From: CAZIMM01 sp964540415
GTDB lineage: Bacteria > Bacillota > Clostridia > Oscillospirales > Acutalibacteraceae
DNA: 6,129 nucleotides
Assembly (NCBI GenBank): GCA_964540415.1
Contig: CAZIMM010000109.1
Location: 1-6,129 of the forward strand
Reading direction: 5' to 3'
A model generated the notes under the pieces. That model was not told the DNA's origin. It did not search any database and saw only the letters and a program-made list of their open reading frames with translations. Shown here piece by piece: positions 1 through 4,601 of the stretch. The translations under genes and the position numbers were made by a program. Positions within the stretch are counted from its first letter, which is position 1. The number at the start of each line of letters is the position of its first letter.

Positions 1-66
1 CAAAGGGAACAGACTGTAAATCTGTCGTCAGTGACTTCGGTGGTTCGAATCCACCCTCTCCCACCA
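1..66 (+). tRNA. tRNA-Tyr (anticodon GTA), 3' part; 5' end lies outside the window
   Basis: The anticodon stem pairs 9-13 (ACAGA) with 21-25 (TCTGT), and the seven-base loop 14-20 carries anticodon GTA at 16-18, which reads tyrosine codons. A long variable region (26-38) follows, as expected for bacterial tRNA-Tyr, a class II tRNA. The T arm is 39-55 (GGTGG / CCACC around TTCGAAT). The 3' acceptor strand is CTCTCCC at 56-62, then discriminator A63 and an encoded CCA at 64-66. The 5' acceptor strand and most of the D arm lie before the window. A terminator begins directly after the CCA, so this is probably the last gene of its transcript. No second copy of the tRNA 3' end was seen in the window. 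Confidence 0.96.
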
Positions 67-67
67 T

Positions 68-107
68 AAAAGACCGCTAATCTTGATACAAGGTTAGCGG
101 TCTTTTC
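68..107 (+). terminator. Rho-independent terminator of the tRNA-Tyr transcript
   Basis: A long hairpin pairs 70-80 (AAGACCGCTAA) perfectly with 94-104 (TTAGCGGTCTT). Pairing continues inward through 81-85 with 89-93 (one G-T pair), leaving a tight three-base loop. The stem runs into a T-rich tail. It starts a few bases after the tRNA CCA end. An A-run on the left flank means it could also stop transcripts coming from the right. Confidence 0.93.
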
Positions 108-127
108 TGTCTTAATCTTTGTTTTTT

Positions 128-148
128 AAGATTTTTGATTAAAATCTT
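128..148. other. AT-rich hairpin, possibly a minor terminator
   Basis: AAGATTTT (128-135) is perfectly complementary to AAAATCTT (141-148) with a five-base loop, and a T-run (122-127) lies to the left. The stem contains only one G-C pair, so it is weak. It could be a back-up stop for minus-strand transcripts that pass the stronger hairpin at 259-287, or a chance palindrome in AT-rich DNA. Confidence 0.25.
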
Positions 149-207
149 CTTTTGCTGTTATGTTCGCCTTATCAATTTGTTGTTATATCTTCATGAGTTG
201 CTTGTGT

Positions 208-256
208 TCGTATGACTATTCATAATCGTATGGCTATACTATGTTCGTGTGGATAT
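208..256. repeat. Three imperfect 12-bp direct repeats, period 18-19 bp
   Basis: The motif TCGTATGRCTAT occurs at 208-219 and 226-237. A degenerate third copy, TCGTGTGGATAT, is at 245-256. The spacing between starts is 18 and 19 bp. The array lies in the gene-free gap between the tRNA terminator and the end of the restriction operon. Spacing near two helical turns would put the copies on roughly one face of the DNA, which suits a protein-binding array, but no function can be assigned. The rest of 108-258 is AT-rich with no recognisable gene. Confidence 0.5.
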
Positions 257-258
257 AG

Positions 259-287
259 AAAAAGCGCCGTATTTCTACGACGCTTTT
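259..287 (-). terminator. Terminator of the restriction-modification operon
   Basis: Read on the minus strand, AAAAGCGTCG pairs with CGGCGCTTTT (one G-T pair) across an eight-base loop, and the 3' arm ends in a run of T. It starts 17 bases beyond the endonuclease stop codon, the expected place for the operon terminator. The plus strand also has T residues after the hairpin, so it may work in both directions. Confidence 0.88.
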
Positions 288-303
288 GTCTTACTCGATG
301 GGG

Positions 304-1032
304 TTAGTTTCTACCATATTTAGCTTTAATGTGATCCCACTTTGGAAAATCAATATCTACTCCGTAATGATTTTTATAGCTTCGCTTAAAACGATTTTTC
401 CATTGTGCACCTTGTGCCCTTGTTTCCGGATTTTGATATATGGTTTCTTCAAATGCCGACAAGTAATCAGTCATCGATTCAAACATATGTGAATTCCCTC
501 TTGTGGTATACCAGTTTCCCGGACGCATCTTTTGTAAAATTCCGTTTTTGTACTGAACTGTGATAGGCCAGTTATCCATAGTTTTTGTGATTTCCCAAAT
601 CTTTTTAAGCCACAAGTCTTTAACAATGACATCGCCTGTCGCTTCATCCATCACATATCCGAAAATGATAAAATCAGTTTCCAAATGATAAGGTTTTTCG
701 ATTAGTTCATTCACAAATGCCTTGAAGTCGGCAATATCAAAAGCAGGACTTGATTCTCTATTAAATGCCTTGACTTCCAAAAGGTTCTTTGTGTGGTCAT
801 CAGGATTTAAGTAAACATCAGGGGGCATCTGTGTGTTCGGGTTTGGATCATATTCAATGCCTTTGGCCGCAAGCCATCCTTCCAGCCATTCTTGAAGTAT
901 GTTTCCAACCACATCTTTTCTCTTTACGATGATACTTACATCGCCAAGATGAAATCGAATTTGACCTTTAACTGTCTTTATCTTATCTTCATTGATAAGC
1001 TTGTCATAAATCTGTTGAGCTGTTAATCTCAT
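304..1032 (-). CDS. Type II restriction endonuclease, PD-(D/E)XK fold, resembling the NgoBV/NlaIV family
   Basis: This 242-residue protein is the cleaving half of a type II restriction system and would cut unmethylated foreign DNA in the cytoplasm. The nuclease signature is visible as P71-D72 followed by E86-V-K88 (LLEVKAF), the spacing and hydrophobic setting typical of a PD-(D/E)XK active site. The N-terminus (LTAQQIYDKL) and overall size resemble, from memory, NgoBV-type enzymes that recognise GGNNCC; that specificity is inference. The C-terminus is basic (WKNRFKRSYKNHYG), plausible for DNA contact. The ATG at 1032 lies one base after the methyltransferase stop, with an AAAAGGA ribosome site about 11 bases upstream inside the preceding gene, so translation is probably coupled. 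The reading frame is intact. A terminator follows the stop. Endonuclease function is fairly sure from the motif and the adjacent methylase; the exact family is less so. Confidence 0.88.
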   Translation of the reverse strand: MRLTAQQIYDKLINEDKIKTVKGQIRFHLGDVSIIVKRKDVVGNILQEWLEGWLAAKGIEYDPNPNTQMPPDVYLNPDDHTKNLLEVKAFNRESSPAFDIADFKAFVNELIEKPYHLETDFIIFGYVMDEATGDVIVKDLWLKKIWEITKTMDNWPITVQYKNGILQKMRPGNWYTTRGNSHMFESMTDYLSAFEETIYQNPETRAQGAQWKNRFKRSYKNHYGVDIDFPKWDHIKAKYGRN

Positions 1033-1033
1033 T

Positions 1034-2320
1034 TCACTTCACATCCTTTTCAAAAATATCAAGAACCCTGCCTGCAACTGCTTTAATTACCGAGACCACA
1101 ACGGTATTCCCCAAAAGGTCATAACCCTCATCGATAGAAACATCAAATTTGTAATTATCCGGGTATCCGAATAAACGAAGTCCTTCTCGTAAAGACAAGG
1201 GTCTAATTCCATTTCCATCTGGTACAAACAGATGTTGCATATCCATCGCAACTAAGGTGGGAGCTATTTCCACAGGAGACAAAACCTTTGCAACTTCAAA
1301 GGACATCTTGCCTGCCACGATATTGTAACCTAAAGGCAATGAATCGTCCTGCTCTCTACGATTATCCACCTTGCGCTTGGGATGTTCCTTGCGTACATAT
1401 CTCTTTTCTACAAGATCCTCTAACATTTCTTCTAAGTTGGGTTTATCGTAAAATGTCCTTATCATTGTCAATGTTAAAGGCATTCCGTCCATCCAATCTA
1501 TGCCGTATTCCTCAGCCCACTTTTTCTTTCTGCGCTCTTTCATCATCGCATTCAAAAGCATTTTCTGTTCAGAACTGACGACTCCTTTGTACTCTATATC
1601 CCAACTATGAATATTGTTTTCTCCACCTCGTTTGTCTTTAATTGCTTTGCCAAAAAGTTCTTCAATAGTGTAATGGCTCAAGAGCATCTTAGTAAACTTG
1701 CTGTCAACCGTAGGTAAGCCCGTCTCAAGAATATCAGCTAACTGAGAAGACTTGTGTGAAAATCTTTCGAGATTCGGATATTCCATTTTTGTTCCGACAA
1801 TATATATTCTTTTTCTCTCTTGTGGGACACCAAAAGACTTTGCATTTAAGACACGCCAAGAGACCTTGTAGTGTAATGCGTCTAAGTGCTCAAGGATTGT
1901 TGTCAATGTTCTTCCGATTTTATCGTGTGGGTTTTCTCTATCGTGATTTACTAAGCCTTCAACATTTTCCAGCACAAATCCATACGGCTTTTTTTCCTTC
2001 AAAATTCTTTCAACCTCAAAGAAAAGGGTTCCTCGTGTATCTTGAAATCCCAGTCTTTTTCCAGCGGCAGAAAAAGCCTGACAAGGAAATCCCGCAAGAA
2101 GAAAATCAAAATCGGGAATGTTTTTTTCCTTAACTTGCGTAATGTCCCCAGCAATTTCTTCACCGGGATGATTTTGATTTAATACGCTTACTGCATATGG
2201 CTTGATTTCAGAAGTGAAAACACATTCGGTCTTGTAACCTTTGTCTGCACAGGCTAATTCAAATCCTTTTCGTATTCCACCAATACCAGCGAACAAGTCA
2301 ATAAATTTAATCGTTTTCAT
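1034..2320 (-). CDS. DNA (cytosine-5-)-methyltransferase of a type II restriction-modification system
   Basis: This 428-residue enzyme transfers a methyl group from S-adenosylmethionine to carbon 5 of cytosine in the system's recognition site, protecting host DNA. The ordered C5-methylase motifs are all present: motif I FIDLFAGIGG (6-15) for cofactor binding, motif IV GFPCQ with catalytic Cys80, motif VI ENV (118-120), motif VIII QERKR (167-171), motif IX RPLSLRE (373-379) and motif X GNTVV (404-408). Between VIII and IX is a long target-recognition region of about 200 residues that sets specificity. The start overlaps the regulator's stop as ATGA. A GAGGA sequence lies 12 bases upstream, a rather long spacing that suggests translational coupling. 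The gene looks complete and active. If the partner endonuclease is NgoBV-like, the target would be GGNNCC. The general function is certain; the target is inferred. Confidence 0.96.
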   Translation of the reverse strand: MKTIKFIDLFAGIGGIRKGFELACADKGYKTECVFTSEIKPYAVSVLNQNHPGEEIAGDITQVKEKNIPDFDFLLAGFPCQAFSAAGKRLGFQDTRGTLFFEVERILKEKKPYGFVLENVEGLVNHDRENPHDKIGRTLTTILEHLDALHYKVSWRVLNAKSFGVPQERKRIYIVGTKMEYPNLERFSHKSSQLADILETGLPTVDSKFTKMLLSHYTIEELFGKAIKDKRGGENNIHSWDIEYKGVVSSEQKMLLNAMMKERRKKKWAEEYGIDWMDGMPLTLTMIRTFYDKPNLEEMLEDLVEKRYVRKEHPKRKVDNRREQDDSLPLGYNIVAGKMSFEVAKVLSPVEIAPTLVAMDMQHLFVPDGNGIRPLSLREGLRLFGYPDNYKFDVSIDEGYDLLGNTVVVSVIKAVAGRVLDIFEKDVK

Positions 2321-2544
2321 TTTTCTGTTTTATCCTCTTTTTCATCAGGCACAAATTCTATAATATCATCAATAGTGCAATTCAAAGTGTCGCAAATTTT
2401 ACGAAGAACATCGGTAGAAACATCTTTGCTTTGAGATAGCAATCCAAGCGAATAGTGGGTAAGGCGGGCTTCCCTTTCCAAGTCGCTTTTCTTCATATCT
2501 TTGTCTATCAAAAGCTTCCATAGCTTTTTGTATGTCACAGCCAT
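2317..2544 (-). CDS. Small Cro/CI (XRE)-type helix-turn-helix regulator, first gene of the restriction-modification operon
   Basis: This 75-residue protein is essentially one DNA-binding domain: an N-terminal helix (YKKLWKLLIDKD, 5-16), a helix-turn-helix from about 18 to 38 (KKSDLEREARLTHYSLGLL), and a C-terminal helix with the typical LRKICDTLNCTIDDIIEF ending (47-64). A short charged tail follows. It resembles the small XRE/HTH_26 proteins found beside C5 methylases in Firmicutes. It starts at ATG 2544 with a GGGGGA ribosome site at 2551-2556, and its TGA overlaps the methylase ATG. As the promoter-proximal gene it probably controls the operon, repressing or timing it much as controller (C) proteins do; that role is inferred. 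No clear C-box-like operator was recognised at the promoter, so the binding site is unknown. Confidence 0.88.
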   Translation of the reverse strand: MAVTYKKLWKLLIDKDMKKSDLEREARLTHYSLGLLSQSKDVSTDVLRKICDTLNCTIDDIIEFVPDEKEDKTEK

Positions 2545-2577
2545 TTGATTTCCCCCATATAAAATACTATCAAAAAA

Positions 2578-2606
2578 ATTATATCACAAAGCAAGCAGAT
2601 TTTCAA
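2578..2606 (-). promoter_or_regulatory. Sigma-A-type promoter of the restriction-modification operon
   Basis: On the minus strand, TTGAAA (2601-2606) and a perfect TATAAT (2578-2583) are separated by exactly 17 bases. Transcription should start near 2571, giving a leader of about 26 bases before the regulator ATG. This is the only strong promoter seen upstream of the three genes, so they are probably cotranscribed. A TGATA sequence overlapping the -10 is repeated 14 bases downstream and could be part of an operator, but the evidence is thin. Confidence 0.82.
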
Positions 2607-2693
2607 CCGATTTTGACGATATTCATACTTATATTTTGGCTTTCAGACATCTGCTAAAGACATATTGTAGTTTGAATAATGAGCCATTTATGA

Positions 2694-2751
2694 TTTGTAA
2701 CACAATGTATAAATATCATCGATTTTGTAACATCATTTAGTTTTTGTAACA
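2694..2751. repeat. Three direct copies of TTTGTAACA
   Basis: Identical nine-base copies lie at 2694-2702, 2724-2732 and 2743-2751, spaced 30 and 19 bases apart. The second and third copies share more: they are followed by ATCATTT and CATCATTTT. They lie about 90-145 bases upstream of the restriction operon's promoter and immediately left of the inverted repeats at 2761-2837. They could be operator or iteron-like binding sites. No replication protein or other obvious partner gene is in the window. The stretch 2607-2693 before them is AT-rich and shows nothing else. Confidence 0.55.
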
Positions 2752-2760
2752 CATCATTTT

Positions 2761-2813
2761 ATTGTATCAATATAGTCGCCTATACCCAAAACCGGTACGG
2801 TAATTGATACAAT
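2761..2813. repeat. Perfect 10-bp inverted repeat ATTGTATCAA / TTGATACAAT
   Basis: ATTGTATCAA at 2761-2770 is the exact reverse complement of TTGATACAAT at 2804-2813, with 33 bases between. The right arm sits inside the loop of the neighbouring terminator-like hairpin (2793-2831), so the two structures interleave. This could be a binding site for a dimeric protein, a recombination site, or an RNA structure that competes with the terminator. No enzyme gene that would use it lies next to it. Confidence 0.55.
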
Positions 2814-2837
2814 AGTGTCGAAACCGTACCGTTTTTT
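2793..2837 (+). terminator. Terminator-like hairpin with T-tract
   Basis: CGGTACGGT (2793-2801) pairs perfectly with ACCGTACCG (2823-2831), followed directly by six T residues (2832-2837). Inside, TTGATAC (2804-2810) can pair with GTGTC-G-AA (2815-2822) with one bulged base, lengthening the stem. By form it is a plus-strand intrinsic terminator, but no plus-strand gene ends upstream of it: the neighbouring genes to the left run on the other strand. It may end an unannotated short transcript, be left over from a lost gene, or act as an attenuator. Confidence 0.6.
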
Positions 2838-3001
2838 ATGCCTTGAAAGTGCTTGTGTCGTAAGGGCTTTCCGGAGATTGAGTTAACCCCGGGAAGCCTT
2901 TTTGAATCAAAATCAGCGCCCGATACTCCTCCGAAGCTGCAATTTTGATACGCAGAAATACTTTCAAAAAATCGGGCAAATGTCGGGGTTCGCGTGGATG
3001 A
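2838..3001. other. Gene-free G+C-richer stretch
   Basis: I see no recognisable gene here. The base composition is visibly richer in G+C than the restriction operon to its left. A minus-strand open frame crosses it (ATG at 3156, stop at 2836; 106 residues) but has no convincing ribosome binding site and matches no family I know. The stretch may be the degraded 5' part of whatever gave rise to the open frame at 3002-3400. Confidence 0.3.
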
Positions 3002-3400
3002 GGGGACGTATACGCCTCCATAAGCGATATAAGGCGGCACGAGGTTGAAAACTTTGTGCCTGTTATGATTGCAATAGCCGCGCTCATTGACATTTCGTAT
3101 GAGGCGCATCCCGCGATTCTCCTTGCGGCGGCTCCTGTCGGCTTGCCGCAATTCATTGTGATAGAGCTTTACCCCGGAAACCTACGGCAGCGCGGACTTG
3201 AAAATAAGCACCGCAGCCGCTTCCTTTCTCGGGCTTCGTGGCGGCATTGTGCTCTGACAACGGGCTTGTTCCTATCCGTTATCTGTACTCTTATTTACAG
3301 AGCTGTAAAGAAAGCCTCCTTCAAAGAAGCCTTTCTTCTCGTGCCGTATCTCTCGGTCGGTTACGCTGTCGGTTACGCGGCAGTAATTCTGTTTGCTTGA
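3002..3400 (+). pseudogene. Possible remnant of a small hydrophobic membrane-protein gene
   Basis: The plus frame is open from just after a TGA (2999-3001) to the TGA at 3398-3400. The first ATG is at 3056, but the open frame before it (GDVYASISDIRRHEVENFVP) reads like coding sequence, as if the true 5' end were lost. Downstream it encodes hydrophobic stretches that could be membrane segments (VMIAIAALIDI, ILLAAAPVGLPQFIVI, ALTTGLFLSVICTLIY, YLSVGYAVGYAAVILFA) separated by a basic region of about 25 residues. There is no good ribosome site or promoter for ATG 3056. I do not recognise the family. It could be a truncated gene, a pseudogene or a chance open frame; minus-strand frames of similar length overlap its left part. 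Confidence 0.3.
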
Positions 3401-3421
3401 CAGAAAAGAATATGATACAAT

Positions 3422-3450
3422 AGGCTGTGCAGGAAATTTCTGCATAGCCT
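3422..3450. terminator. Hairpin between the remnant frame and the transporter operon, possible terminator
   Basis: AGGCTGTGCAG (3422-3432) pairs with CTGCATAGCCT (3440-3450), with one G-T pair and a seven-base loop that is partly self-complementary (GAAATTT). The stem is strong, but the T content that follows is modest (TTCTGTT), so termination would be inefficient. It begins 22 bases after the open frame ending at 3400 and may be that gene's former terminator. GGCTGTGC from its left arm recurs at 3470-3477. Confidence 0.5.
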
Positions 3451-3477
3451 TCTGTTATCAGATGAAAGTGGCTGTGC

Positions 3478-3495
3478 GACAAACCGGAATTTGTC
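3478..3495. repeat. Short inverted repeat GACAAA-N6-TTTGTC
   Basis: GACAAA at 3478-3483 and TTTGTC at 3490-3495 flank CCGGAA. It lies about 130 bases upstream of the transporter promoter. It could be a regulator site for the transporter-glycosidase operon, but six-base arms also arise by chance and no regulator gene is adjacent. The remaining sequence of 3496-3540 shows nothing recognisable. Confidence 0.25.
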
Positions 3496-3541
3496 AAATT
3501 AAAGTAATAGCAATAACAAGTAACTCATTCCCCAGGAATTA

Positions 3542-3569
3542 TTGATTTGGATACACCTTTTGATATGAT
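3542..3569 (+). promoter_or_regulatory. Possible secondary promoter upstream of the transporter gene
   Basis: TTGATT (3542-3547) and TATGAT (3564-3569) are separated by 16 bases, an acceptable but not ideal match to a vegetative promoter. It lies upstream of the better TTGAAA-TATATT pair at 3627-3655 and would give a longer leader. Either site alone would be enough to transcribe the operon. Confidence 0.3.
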
Positions 3570-3626
3570 TTTAGCAAATTCGGAAATCCAACATGAAATA
3601 TGTCGTTGTGCTTATCGTTATTAATA

Positions 3627-3655
3627 TTGAAAAACCATTGTTATGGTGGTATATT
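3627..3655 (+). promoter_or_regulatory. Main promoter of the transporter-glycosidase operon
   Basis: TTGAAA (3627-3632) and TATATT (3650-3655) are separated by exactly 17 bases. Transcription should start near 3662, leaving about 20 bases, including the GGAGGA ribosome site, before the transporter ATG at 3683. The position of this promoter also rules against an upstream ATG at 3593 as the translation start. Confidence 0.75.
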
Positions 3656-3682
3656 AAATGCAACATTTTCCGGAGGACTTAT

Positions 3683-4579
3683 ATGGCAACACTATATATC
3701 TCAATAATTCTCGTCTGCCGTGTCGTTCAGGCAATATTCAGCAAGCGCACAAGCAACGAGATAAAAAATATCCCCACACTTATTACATACACTTCCTTTG
3801 CCAATGCAATATCGGCAGTATTGGGATTAATCGTAATAATTTTTGCAGGAAAAGGGTTCAACTGCAATACTGCAACCGTTATCATTGCACTGTTTGCGGG
3901 ATTAACTCTGTTCTTCTCAACATTTTTCAGCGTATACGGAATGAAAACAGGTACCGTCAGCGTAAACTCAATGTTCGGTACTGCGGGCATGATCGTTCCG
4001 TTGGTTGCAGGAATTTTTCTGTTCAATCAACCGATTAAGCTGATGCAGTGGTTCGGGGTTGCACTGTTTTTCTTATCAGCATGGCTTTTAATCAGTGACT
4101 CGAAAAGCACAAATCACAAATTCAGCATAAAAACATTTTTCATCCTAATAGGTTCTATGGTTGCAAACGGCTGTACGATGCTGGCGCAACAATTATTTAC
4201 AAACTATGTTCCCGATGGTGATGTTTCTGTTTTCTCATTCATATCATTCGGAGTGATTGCAGTTTTAGGTGGCATTAGCTCGCTGATAATCGCTGCGAAA
4301 AACAAGAACAGCGAAACCGAAAAGATAGAAAAATTCCCGAAAATTTTAGTGATATGTGCAGTTGTTTTAGCAGCGGCAGTTTTTGTAATCAATCAGTTGG
4401 CAACGCTTTCAACCGCCCTTGTTTCGCCTGTTATTCTTTTCTCATTTATCAACGGAGGCGGCACAATAATTTCAACAATTGTTGCGGCAATAATGTACAA
4501 AGAAAAGCTCACACTGAAAAAAATTCTCGGTATCGTTATCGGAATTTCTTCGCTTGTAATAATTAAATCAGTTCAGTGA
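3683..4579 (+). CDS. EamA/DMT-superfamily multi-span membrane transporter
   Basis: From the chosen start this is a 298-residue, very hydrophobic protein with about ten predicted membrane segments arranged as two halves joined by a charged loop (KNKNSETEKIEKFPK). That is the usual size and two-repeat layout of the drug/metabolite transporter superfamily. The C-terminal half ends in the typical EamA pattern: an INGGGTIISTIVAAIMYKE segment, then LTLKKILGIVIGISSLVII. Start choice: ATG 3683 has GGAGGA at 3672-3677 with five bases between, and lies just after the promoter. The in-frame ATG at 3593 lies before that promoter and would add 30 unusual residues. The stop is 22 bases before the glycosidase ATG, so the two are one operon. 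The substrate is unknown. Because the partner is a cytoplasmic glycosidase, a sugar or small glycoside is the best guess; an exporter or metabolite carrier cannot be excluded. Confidence 0.88.
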   Translation: MATLYISIILVCRVVQAIFSKRTSNEIKNIPTLITYTSFANAISAVLGLIVIIFAGKGFNCNTATVIIALFAGLTLFFSTFFSVYGMKTGTVSVNSMFGTAGMIVPLVAGIFLFNQPIKLMQWFGVALFFLSAWLLISDSKSTNHKFSIKTFFILIGSMVANGCTMLAQQLFTNYVPDGDVSVFSFISFGVIAVLGGISSLIIAAKNKNSETEKIEKFPKILVICAVVLAAAVFVINQLATLSTALVSPVILFSFINGGGTIISTIVAAIMYKEKLTLKKILGIVIGISSLVIIKSVQ

Positions 4580-4601
4580 TTAATGATGATAGGAGAAAAA
4601 T

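Noticed and set aside
1756..2133. A plus-strand open frame of 125 residues within the methyltransferase gene.
   Set aside because: It is a shadow of the methyltransferase, which shows every conserved C5 motif on the minus strand; no ribosome site or family signature supports it.
2836..3156. Minus-strand open frames of 106 and 123 residues across 2780-3156.
   Set aside because: No convincing ribosome sites or promoters, low-complexity mixed composition, and they overlap a hairpin and the opposite-strand hydrophobic frame. I recognise no family, though the coding strand here is not certain.
2805..3423. TGATACAATAG occurs at 2805-2815 and 3413-3423, as if flanking a roughly 600-bp element.
   Set aside because: An exact 11-base repeat is expected a few times by chance in a window of this length, especially in AT-rich sequence, and the flanks do not extend the match. 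Kept only as a weak hint.
3397..3425. A perfect TTGACA at 3397-3402 suggested a promoter.
   Set aside because: No acceptable -10 lies 16-18 bases downstream; the TATGAT at 3411-3416 is only eight bases away. It also overlaps a stop codon and runs into a hairpin.
3593..3682. An upstream ATG at 3593 would lengthen the transporter by 30 residues.
   Set aside because: It lies before the best promoter (3627-3655), has no ribosome binding site, and the added residues do not fit the family start, whereas ATG 3683 has a well-spaced GGAGGA.
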